Shown piece by piece: positions 1-6,341 of a DNA stretch of 9,790 nucleotides. The stretch is from the NCBI GenBank assembly GCA_964469055.1, contig CAYXXN010000111.1, positions 1 to 9,790 on the forward strand, given 5' to 3'. This DNA comes from CAYXXN01 sp964469055. GTDB taxonomy: Bacteria; Acidobacteriota; Thermoanaerobaculia; Multivoradales; JAHEKO01. The position numbers were made by a program, and so were the translations under genes. Position 1 is the first letter of the stretch. Each line of letters opens with the position of its first letter. The notes under the pieces are model-generated. The model searched no databases and was not told the origin of the DNA. It saw only the letters and a program-made list of their open reading frames with translations.

Positions 1-1
1 A

Positions 2-430
2 GCGCGCAAGGTGCAGCGGGCCGGCGGCGGCAAGGTGCTGGTCGGCTTCGCCGGCGGGGCGGCCGACGGGCTCGCCCTCTTCGCTCGCTTCGAAGGCAAG
101 CTCGAGGAGCACCACGGCAACCTCGAGCGCGCCGTCATCGAGCTGGCGCGGGATTGGCGCACGGACCGGGTGCTGCGCCAGCTCCAGGCCCAGATGATCG
201 TCGCCGACGCCAAGCAGAGCTTCCTCGTCTCGGGCAGCGGCGACCTGCTGCAGCCCGACGAGGAGGGCGTCCTCGCCATCGGCTCGGGCGGCGGCTACGC
301 TCTGGCCGCGGCCAAGGCCCTGCTGCGGCACACCGAGCTTCCCGCCGCCGAGATCGCCCGCCAGGCGCTCGCGGTGGCCGCCGAGATCTGCATCTACACC
401 AACGACCGCATCGTCCTCGAGGAGATCTAG
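2..430 (+). CDS. hslV: HslV, ATP-dependent protease peptidase subunit (5' partial)
   Basis: This is the proteolytic subunit of the cytoplasmic HslUV (ClpYQ) protease, a double hexameric ring with an N-terminal threonine nucleophile. The reading frame is open from base 2, beginning A-R-K before the first in-window GTG, so the gene enters from the left. The 142 visible residues match the family throughout: GFAGGAADGLALFARFEGKL, then DWRTDRVLRQLQAQ, then IGSGGGYALAAAKALL, and the usual ending EICIYTNDRIVLEEI. Family members are about 175 residues, so roughly 35 are missing, including the catalytic Thr. The stop is 2 bp before hslU, the standard hslVU order. The product is clear; catalytic competence cannot be judged from this window. 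Confidence 0.96.
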   Translation, partial: ARKVQRAGGGKVLVGFAGGAADGLALFARFEGKLEEHHGNLERAVIELARDWRTDRVLRQLQAQMIVADAKQSFLVSGSGDLLQPDEEGVLAIGSGGGYALAAAKALLRHTELPAAEIARQALAVAAEICIYTNDRIVLEEI

Positions 431-432
431 GG

Positions 433-1800
433 ATGACGCCGTCCGCGTCGCGTCCGGCGGACCTCGACCTGACGCCGCGCCAGATCGTCGCCGAGCTCGA
501 CAAGTACGTCGTCGGCCAGGGGGCCGCCAAGCGCGCCGTGGCGATCGCCTTGCGCAACCGCTGGCGACGGCGCCAGCTCCCGGCGGCCGTCGCCGAGGAG
601 ATCCTGCCCAAGAACATCCTCCTGATCGGGCCGACTGGCGTGGGCAAGACGGAGATCGCCCGCCGGCTCGCCAAGCTCGCCAAAGCGCCGTTCTTGAAGG
701 TCGAAGCCAGCAAGTTCACCGAGGTGGGCTACGTGGGCCGCGATGTCGAGTCCATGGTGCGCGACTTGGTCGAGGCGGCGGTCGCCATGGTCAAGGAGGA
801 GATCCGCGGCGAGGTGCGCGAGGCGGCGGCCGCCCGCGCCGAGGAACGGCTGCTCGCCCTGCTGGTGCCGCCGGCGGCGCTCTCCCCGAGCGAGGCCGAG
901 GAGCGCGGCGGCGACGCTCTGGAGACCACGCGCGAGAAGTTCCGCGCCAAGCTGCGCACGGGGGCGCTCGACGAGCGCGAGGTGGAGATCGAGGTCGACG
1001 AGTCCGCCCACTCCAGCCTCGAGGTGTTCACTCCGCAGGGAGTCGAGGCGATGGGCCTCGATCTCTCCGAGATGCTTCCCGGCCTCTTCGGCGGGCGGCG
1101 ACGACGACAGCGGATGACGGTGGCCGAAGCGCGGACGGTCTTGGTCGAGCAGGAGGCCGAGAAGCTGATCGATCGCGCCGTCGTCTCCCGCGAGGCCCGC
1201 CGGCGCGTCGAGCAGGATGGCATCATCTTTCTAGACGAGATCGACAAGGTCGCGGGCCGCGAGTCGGGCCGCGGCCCGGACGTCTCGCGCGAGGGCGTGC
1301 AACGTGACCTCCTGCCCATCGTCGAGGGCTCGACGGTGGCGACGAAGTACGGTCCGGTCAAGACCGATCACGTGCTGTTCTTCGCCGCCGGCGCCTTCCA
1401 CGTCGCCAAGCCCTCGGACCTCATCCCCGAGCTCCAGGGCCGCTTCCCGATCCGCGTCGAGCTCGAGCCCTTGACCGAGGACGACCTGGTGCGCATCCTG
1501 ACCGAGCCCGAGAACGCGCTCACCAAGCAGTACGCGGCTCTGCTCGGCGCCGAGGGGGTGGTGGTCGAGTTCAGGCCCGAGGCGATCCGCGAGCTGGCGC
1601 GCCTGGCAGCCGAGGTCAACACGCGCAGCGAGAACATCGGCGCCCGCCGCCTCGCCACCCTGCTCGAACGGCTGCTCGAGGAGATATCCTTCGAGGCTCC
1701 CGACATGCGCGGGGTGCGGGTCGTGCTCGACGCCGACACCGTGCGCCGCGCCCTCATCGACATCGTTCGAGACGAGGACCTGAGTCGCTATGTGCTCTGA
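433..1800 (+). CDS. hslU: HslU, AAA+ unfoldase of the HslUV protease
   Basis: HslU is the hexameric ATPase that unfolds substrates and threads them into HslV. The 455-residue length is normal. Visible motifs are Walker A GPTGVGKT (66-73), pore loop GYVGRD (99-104), an intermediate I domain (about 105-245) rich in charged helices, Walker B IIFLDEIDK (264-272), the sensor-1 region VLFFAAGAF (314-322), the arginine finger in ELQGRFPIRVEL (R337), sensor 2 GARRL (403-407), and the conserved C-terminal tail DLSRYVL, which docks into HslV. The ATG at 433 is chosen because GAGGAG (419-424) sits 8 nt upstream and the N-terminus LTPRQIVAELDKYVVGQ then falls where the family begins. The frame is open much further upstream, but that part overlaps hslV and is not protein-like. 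Confidence 0.97.
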   Translation: MTPSASRPADLDLTPRQIVAELDKYVVGQGAAKRAVAIALRNRWRRRQLPAAVAEEILPKNILLIGPTGVGKTEIARRLAKLAKAPFLKVEASKFTEVGYVGRDVESMVRDLVEAAVAMVKEEIRGEVREAAAARAEERLLALLVPPAALSPSEAEERGGDALETTREKFRAKLRTGALDEREVEIEVDESAHSSLEVFTPQGVEAMGLDLSEMLPGLFGGRRRRQRMTVAEARTVLVEQEAEKLIDRAVVSREARRRVEQDGIIFLDEIDKVAGRESGRGPDVSREGVQRDLLPIVEGSTVATKYGPVKTDHVLFFAAGAFHVAKPSDLIPELQGRFPIRVELEPLTEDDLVRILTEPENALTKQYAALLGAEGVVVEFRPEAIRELARLAAEVNTRSENIGARRLATLLERLLEEISFEAPDMRGVRVVLDADTVRRALIDIVRDEDLSRYVL

Positions 1801-3157
1801 GACCGTGCGCGGATCGTGGGCGACCCTGGCGGCTGGCGTCCCGCTCCTCGCGGCCGCCCTCGAGCTCGCGGCCTGCGGCCACAAGGCACGGCCCGTGCCG
1901 CCGCCGCGCATGATCCCGGCCACGACCGCCGCCTTGAAGGCGCACCAGCGGGGGATGGAGGCGGTGCTGCAGTTCCCGCACCCCGCGACCACCCTGCGCG
2001 GGGCCGTCCTCTCCGGGCTCGCCAAGGTCGATATCTACGAGTACACGATGGAGTTGCCGGCGGAGGCGCTGGAGCTCCAGCGCCAGGAGAAGCTCGAGTA
2101 CCGCCAGCGGCTCGAGGAGTACGAGAGGGCGCTGGCGGAGCGCGGGCCGGAGGCCGCCGTCGAGGAGGGCGCGGCCGAGGGCGAGCCCGCGGCGGACGCG
2201 AAGCCACAGCCGGCGCCGGAAGAGCCGTCGGCCCAGCAAGAAGAACCGCCGGCGGCCGTGGAGGAGGGCCCCGTGGGCGGCGAGCCGGCCGGCGACGCAG
2301 GGGAAACGGCCGAGGAAGCCCTTCGTCACCCAGGACAGCCTCCGACGTTCGCCGACCTGGTGCAGGTCGACCCGCGGACCTTCGAGCGCGAGGCGACGCT
2401 CCTGCGCTCGCTCGAAGGCGAGGAGCTCGCGGCTGCCACCCTGGGGAGAGACTTCATCGTCCGGCTGCCCTTAGCCGAGCTGCCGGCCGAGGGGGCGACC
2501 GGCTACGTCTTCGCCGTGCGGACGACGTCGCTCGAGGGCCTGCCGTCCTCGCTCTCGAACTTCGCCCGACTGGTGCCGCAGCCCCCGCCCGCCGCGCCGG
2601 GGAGCCTCACGATCGAGGGGCAGCCCCGCGGCATCGAGGTCGTCTGGACGGCGGGCGCCGACCCTGCGGAGAGCTTCAAGATCTACCGCCGTGAGGCCCA
2701 GACCCGCGTCTACGGCACGGCCGTGGCCTCGCCCCTCGCGACCGCGCGCAGCCACACCGACTACGGCGCCGTGCTCGGCTCGCGCTACATCTACACCGTC
2801 ACGGCGGTGGAAGAGGCTACGCCGCTCGTCGAGAGCTCGCTGTCGGCGGAACGGGAGATCTACTACCAGGATCGCTTCGCGCCGGCGGCGCCCGCCGAGG
2901 TGGCCGCCTTCCCCGACGAGGGCGCCGTGCGCGTGCTCTGGGAGCCGCCCGTCGACGAGGACGTGGCCGGCTACATCGTCTACCGGCGCAGCGAGGGTGG
3001 CAACGCCCGCGCTCTGATGGAGGCGCCGGCGGCCGGGCTCGAGTACATCGACCGCGAGGCCCCCGCCGGCAGCATCCTCCTCTACGCGGTGGTGGCCGTC
3101 GACGACCACGGCAACCGCAGCGACGCCAGTGCCGAGGTCCGGGTGCGAGTTCCCTGA
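1790..3157 (+). CDS. Fibronectin type III domain lipoprotein
   Basis: This is a predicted 455-residue envelope lipoprotein of unknown specific function. It has a hydrophobic signal segment (about 10-28) ending in the lipobox L-A-A-C with Cys29, then CGHKARPVPPPR, a short Pro-rich linker typical of fn3 lipoproteins. Residues about 265-360 and 362-455 each look like an fn3 domain, with the repeated pattern of an IYRR / YIVYRR strand followed by YIYTVTAV / LYAVVAVDDHGNRSD. A first fn3-like unit appears split: the strands GMEAVLQF and VDIYEYTMEL (about 55-85) are separated from YVFAVRTTSLEG (about 238-252) by a long Glu/Ala/Pro-rich insertion. The ATG overlaps the hslU stop by 11 bp. An in-frame GTG at 1805 is an equally plausible start and gives a shorter n-region (M-R-G-S-W). 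Being so close to both hslU and dapF suggests co-transcription. Confidence 0.85.
   Translation: MCSETVRGSWATLAAGVPLLAAALELAACGHKARPVPPPRMIPATTAALKAHQRGMEAVLQFPHPATTLRGAVLSGLAKVDIYEYTMELPAEALELQRQEKLEYRQRLEEYERALAERGPEAAVEEGAAEGEPAADAKPQPAPEEPSAQQEEPPAAVEEGPVGGEPAGDAGETAEEALRHPGQPPTFADLVQVDPRTFEREATLLRSLEGEELAAATLGRDFIVRLPLAELPAEGATGYVFAVRTTSLEGLPSSLSNFARLVPQPPPAAPGSLTIEGQPRGIEVVWTAGADPAESFKIYRREAQTRVYGTAVASPLATARSHTDYGAVLGSRYIYTVTAVEEATPLVESSLSAEREIYYQDRFAPAAPAEVAAFPDEGAVRVLWEPPVDEDVAGYIVYRRSEGGNARALMEAPAAGLEYIDREAPAGSILLYAVVAVDDHGNRSDASAEVRVRVP
2153..2200 (+). repeat. 16-residue acidic repeat, copy 1
   Basis: This is the first copy of an in-frame repeat in the lipoprotein insertion, encoding AAVEEGAAEGEPAADA. 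It matches the copy at 2252-2299 at 12 of 16 residues. It lies in a Glu/Ala/Pro-rich, probably disordered stretch. Confidence 0.6.
2252..2299 (+). repeat. 16-residue acidic repeat, copy 2
   Basis: This is the second copy, encoding AAVEEGPVGGEPAGDA, offset 99 bp from the first and in the same frame. The codons differ at several synonymous positions (for example GTC/GTG for Val), so the duplication is not recent. Confidence 0.6.
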
Positions 3158-3159
3158 CG

Positions 3160-4005
3160 ATGAGCCCGCCGTCCACCTGCTGGCGGGTCTCGGGCGGTGG
3201 CAACGATTTCCTCGCCCTGATCGAGCCGCCGGCGGTGCCCGACGCCTCGACGATCCGCGCCTGGTGCCGGCGCGGCCTCTCGCTCGGCGCCGACGGGCTG
3301 TTCGTGCTGAGCCGGCAGGGCGAGGCCGTCCGCATGGACTACTGGAACGCGGACGGCTCGCCGGCGGACCTGTGCATCAACGGCACCCGCTGCGCCGCTC
3401 GGCTCGCTTTCGACCTCGGGTGGGCGAACGGTACGATGACGATCGCCACGGGCGCCGGACCCATCGCGGCCGCGGCTGCCGGCGAAGATCGCATCGCGCT
3501 TGCTTTGCCTCCGGCGCAGGCCCCGCCGGTCCCGCGACGCCTCGCCGCCGCGGGTCGCGAGTGGAGCGGCTGGCAGGTGAGCGTCGGCGTGCCCCACTTC
3601 GTGGTGCCCTGGGAGGAGAACCTGGGCCAGGCTCCGGTGGCCGAGCTGGGCCCGGCGCTGCGCCATCACCCGGACCTCGGTCCGGCCGGCGCCAACGTCG
3701 ACTTCGTTCGCTTCCGGCCGCCCCGCCGCCTCGAGATCCGCACCTTCGAGCGCGGTGTCGAGGCCGAGACGCTGGCCTGCGGGACCGGCGTGCTCGCCGC
3801 CGCTGCCACGGCTCTCGAGCTGGGCGCCCTCGGCCTCCCTCTCCGGGCGCTCACGCTGGGCGGCTTCGAGCTCGAGGTCGAGGGCGAGTTGCGAGAAGAC
3901 CGCCTCGTTTCCTGGCGGCTGCTCGGTGATGCCAGGCTCCTGGGGCGGTGCGAGATCCTGCCGGGAGCCGCTCGCTTGCCCGATCCTCCGGCCTGGTCGC
4001 CCTGA
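3160..4005 (+). CDS. dapF: Diaminopimelate epimerase DapF
   Basis: DapF is a cytoplasmic, cofactor-independent racemase that converts LL- to meso-diaminopimelate for lysine and peptidoglycan synthesis. The 281-residue length fits the family. Seen motifs are GGGNDFLAL (12-20), LGADGLFVL (42-50), NADGSPADLC (63-72), GVPHFVV (143-149), GANVDFV (177-183), FERGVEAET (196-204) and ACGTG (206-210). The two-cysteine pair is Cys72 and Cys207. The signature after Cys72 reads C-I-N-G-T-R-C, where the family has C-G-N-G-x-R, so the residue beside the catalytic thiol is Ile, not Gly. The ATG at 3160 lies 2 bp after the lipoprotein stop and gives a normal N-terminus; no strong ribosome site is visible, which suggests coupled translation. 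The C-terminal tail (about 262-281) is Pro/Ala-rich and poorly conserved. Confidence 0.93.
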   Translation: MSPPSTCWRVSGGGNDFLALIEPPAVPDASTIRAWCRRGLSLGADGLFVLSRQGEAVRMDYWNADGSPADLCINGTRCAARLAFDLGWANGTMTIATGAGPIAAAAAGEDRIALALPPAQAPPVPRRLAAAGREWSGWQVSVGVPHFVVPWEENLGQAPVAELGPALRHHPDLGPAGANVDFVRFRPPRRLEIRTFERGVEAETLACGTGVLAAAATALELGALGLPLRALTLGGFELEVEGELREDRLVSWRLLGDARLLGRCEILPGAARLPDPPAWSP

Positions 4006-4044
4006 CTCCACCCGTCCCCGCCGCAGCCGGGCGCGCCGCCATGG

Positions 4045-4050
4045 TAGAAC
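4045..4050 (+). promoter_or_regulatory. Possible -10 element of a leaderless tyrS promoter
   Basis: TAGAAC ends 8 nt before the ATG at 4059, which would put transcription start at or next to the start codon. There is no Shine-Dalgarno sequence before this ATG and no good -35. The same layout occurs before the gene at 8329. This is inferred from pattern and spacing only. Confidence 0.4.
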
Positions 4051-4058
4051 TCCCGCCG

Positions 4059-5288
4059 ATGCGGGCCGCCGCCTTCCCTGCCGTACCCGAGCAGTTGGCG
4101 GTGCTCCGGCGCGGCGCGGTCGACCTCGTCGAGGAGGCCGAGCTCGCCGCCAAGCTCGGGCGCTCGCGCGCCACCGGCCAACCGCTGACGGTCAAGGCGG
4201 GCTTCGATCCCTCGGCCCCCGACCTCCACCTCGGCCACTCCGTGCTGCTCGAGAAGATGCGCCAGTTCCAGGAGCTGGGCCACCGCGTCGTCTTCCTGCT
4301 CGGCGACTTCACCGCCTTGATCGGCGATCCCACCGGCAAGAAGACGACGCGGCCGGCGCTGTCGCGCGACGAGATCGAGGAGAACCTCGCCACGTACGAG
4401 CGCCAGGTGTGGAGCATCCTCGATCGCGAGCGCACGGTGATCGACCGCAACAGTCGCTGGCTCTCCGCGCTCGGCTCGGACGGCCTCATCCGGCTGGCCG
4501 GGCGCTACACCCTCGCCCGCATGATGGAGCGTGAGGATTTCCGCTCGCGCTGGCACGGCAACCGGCCGATCGCCATCCACGAGCTGCTCTATCCGCTCGT
4601 CCAGGGCTACGACTCGATCGCCCTCGAGGCCGATGTCGAGCTGGGCGGCCACGATCAGATCTTCAACCTGCTGGTCGGCCGCGACCTGATGCGCGAGCAG
4701 GGGCTCGAGCCGCAGGTAGTGCTCACGGTCCCCCTCCTGGTGGGCATCGACGGTGTCGACAAAATGTCGAAGAGCCTCGGCAACGCCATCGGTCTCGTGG
4801 ACCCACCACGCGAGATGTACGGCCGAACGATGTCGATCCCCGATGCGCTGCTGTGGAATTGGTTCCTGCTCCTGACCGATCTGCCCGCCGAGGAGCTGGC
4901 AGCCCGGCGCGCGGCCGTCGACGCCGGGACCCTGAACCCCAAGCGGGTCAAGCAGGAGCTCGCCCGCTTCCTGGTGGCCCGGTACCACGACCCGGAGACC
5001 GCCGCGGCAGCCGAGGTCGAGTTCGAGAACGTCTTCACGGGCGGCGGCGTGCCCAAGGAGGTCGCCGAGATCGAAGTCGCCTCGCCGCGGGCCCTGAGCG
5101 CACTGCTCGTCGACACCGGGCTCGCCCCCAGCCGCAACGAGGCCCGGCGCCTGGTGATGCAGGGGGCGGTCAGCGTCGACGGCGAACGGCTCGGCGATCC
5201 CAACGAAGCCCTACCAGCGCGTGCCGAGTCCTACCTGTTCAAGGTGGGGAAGCGGCGCTTCGCGCGGGTGCGGGTGCAGGCGGGCTGA
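4059..5288 (+). CDS. tyrS: Tyrosyl-tRNA synthetase
   Basis: This class I aminoacyl-tRNA synthetase charges tRNA-Tyr in the cytoplasm. It has 409 residues from the ATG at 4059. The Rossmann fold carries GFDPSAPDLHLGH with the HIGH-type signature HLGH (57-60). Tyrosine and tRNA recognition segments include GDFTALIGDPTG (82-93), YPLVQGYDS (178-186) and ELGGHDQIFNLL (194-205). The KMSKS loop is exact (235-239). A C-terminal S4 RNA-binding domain covers about 343-405 (LLVDTGLAPSRNEARRLV). This organisation is that of the bacterial TyrRS subgroup with the short anticodon region (TyrZ-like). An ATG at 4041 and one at 3948 are also in frame, but extend the N-terminus with Pro/Ala-rich residues not seen in the family. 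The 3' end overlaps the convergent gene by 50 bp. Confidence 0.95.
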   Translation: MRAAAFPAVPEQLAVLRRGAVDLVEEAELAAKLGRSRATGQPLTVKAGFDPSAPDLHLGHSVLLEKMRQFQELGHRVVFLLGDFTALIGDPTGKKTTRPALSRDEIEENLATYERQVWSILDRERTVIDRNSRWLSALGSDGLIRLAGRYTLARMMEREDFRSRWHGNRPIAIHELLYPLVQGYDSIALEADVELGGHDQIFNLLVGRDLMREQGLEPQVVLTVPLLVGIDGVDKMSKSLGNAIGLVDPPREMYGRTMSIPDALLWNWFLLLTDLPAEELAARRAAVDAGTLNPKRVKQELARFLVARYHDPETAAAAEVEFENVFTGGGVPKEVAEIEVASPRALSALLVDTGLAPSRNEARRLVMQGAVSVDGERLGDPNEALPARAESYLFKVGKRRFARVRVQAG

Positions 5289-5733
5289 GCGCCTCCGAAG
5301 CCCGCTCGCCCCCTCGACGACCCAGCTTAGCCCCGGCGTGGGCGAGGTAGCCGGCGATCCACAGCGCCGAGCAGGCGAGGTGCACGCCGACCCAGATCGT
5401 GCGCCAGCCAGGCTCGACGGCGGTCTGTAGCAGGTAGCCCGAAGCGACCATCGGCGCGGCCGTGGCGAGCAGCGTGGCGCCCGAGCGCCGCGCACTCGCA
5501 ACTCCCGAGCGCCAGTGTCGCCAGACGTGTTCCTGGAAGATCCAGCCGACGGCGAAGACGACGAGCGGCGCCGTCCACACGTGGAGGTGCTGCACGAGCG
5601 GCTGCAGCGGGTGGCGAATGACGGCGTAGGCGTCGGGCGGCTCGAGCGCGTAGCGCATCCAGGCGTAGACGCCTCCAGTTCCCGCCACCAGGAGGTTGGA
5701 CACGTGAACGAACCAGGCCTGGAACCGGTTCAT
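5239..5733 (-). CDS. Four-helix membrane protein, likely b-type cytochrome
   Basis: This is a 164-residue protein with four predicted membrane helices (about 5-27, 47-66, 86-105, 112-134) and a Pro/Ala/Ser-rich tail that I expect to be disordered. Histidines sit in or at the ends of helices: H10 in helix 1, H49 and H51 at the start of helix 2, H69 and H73 just after it, and H118 and H132 in helix 4. This pattern, with QHLHVW and VGVHLACSALWIAGYLAHA, resembles small heme b membrane proteins such as the cytochrome b561 or DUF4405 groups, but I cannot assign a family by eye. Its start overlaps the stop of the flavoprotein gene as ATGA, so the two are translationally coupled and probably act together in electron transfer. 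Heme binding is inferred. Confidence 0.72.
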   Translation of the reverse strand: MNRFQAWFVHVSNLLVAGTGGVYAWMRYALEPPDAYAVIRHPLQPLVQHLHVWTAPLVVFAVGWIFQEHVWRHWRSGVASARRSGATLLATAAPMVASGYLLQTAVEPGWRTIWVGVHLACSALWIAGYLAHAGAKLGRRGGERASEALSPPAPAPARSAASPP

Positions 5734-6341
5734 CGCGGGGTCGCCGGGTGGCCGGCGGCGGACAGCACTTCGTGGACCGCCAAGACGCGACGCACAGCCT
5801 CGGTGGTAGCGCGCGCCGTCAGGGTCGCACCAGTGATGCCGTCGATGTCGCGCTGGAGCGCCAACTGGGAGTCGAGCGCTTGCCCGACGAACTGTCGATA
5901 CCAGGGCGTTCCCGGCAAGTAGTCCGGCGGCTCATCGAAGGAGAGAACCTCGACCCGTTCGACCCGTCCTTCGACGTCGATGACGACCATGACCGTCTCG
6001 GGGAGCGTCCGCACGCGATGGGCGTCGAAGTACGCGGTCCCGCCCGGTGCGCCGTTACAGGTCGCCACATAGGCCACCACGAGGGCGCTCGGCACGGCGA
6101 CCCCAGCGGCCTCGCGCGCCTGCACGAGCTGGACGGAGTTCAGGTAGGAGGTCCGGCGCTCGATCTCACAGTCGGGGAAGGCCGCCGCCAGCGCCGCCTC
6201 GATGTCGAGGAGCACGCGGGCCGGCGCCGCCCAAGGAGCGAGCAGGGCGAGAAGGACGACCACGCCGGCGAAGCGGCGGGCGACGCGCCGCCCCGCCGAC
6301 CGGCCGCGGTCGAGGCTAGAAAAGGTACCCGATCGCGACAT
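5730..6341 (-). CDS. Exported FMN-binding protein with flavinylation motif
   Basis: This 203-residue protein of the FMN_bind (NqrC/RnfG-like) type has an Arg-rich n-region, a hydrophobic segment (about 24-40) and a possible signal peptidase site after A-P-A (39-41), so it is exported or anchored with its domain in the periplasm. The C-terminal motif D167-G-I-T-G-A-T173-L-T matches the DxxTGAT consensus at which the ApbE transferase links FMN through a phosphoester to the last Thr. Upstream segments ETVMVVIDVEGRVERVEVLS and YRQFVG fit the same fold. The ATG at 6341 overlaps the end of the porin gene by 26 bp; no ribosome site is evident, consistent with reinitiation. An ATG at 6410 would lie deeper in the porin gene and add an odd Ser/Arg-rich leader. 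It is likely a one- or two-electron carrier; the partner substrate is unknown. Confidence 0.85.
   Translation of the reverse strand: MSRSGTFSSLDRGRSAGRRVARRFAGVVVLLALLAPWAAPARVLLDIEAALAAAFPDCEIERRTSYLNSVQLVQAREAAGVAVPSALVVAYVATCNGAPGGTAYFDAHRVRTLPETVMVVIDVEGRVERVEVLSFDEPPDYLPGTPWYRQFVGQALDSQLALQRDIDGITGATLTARATTEAVRRVLAVHEVLSAAGHPATPR

Noticed and set aside
154..432. Open frame extending hslU upstream by 93 codons
   Set aside because: It overlaps hslV in another frame, is Arg/Pro-rich without family similarity, and the ribosome site and family N-terminus both point to 433.
1231..2025. Long antisense open frame across hslU and the lipoprotein
   Set aside because: It spans two well-supported genes on the other strand and its product has no recognisable motif.
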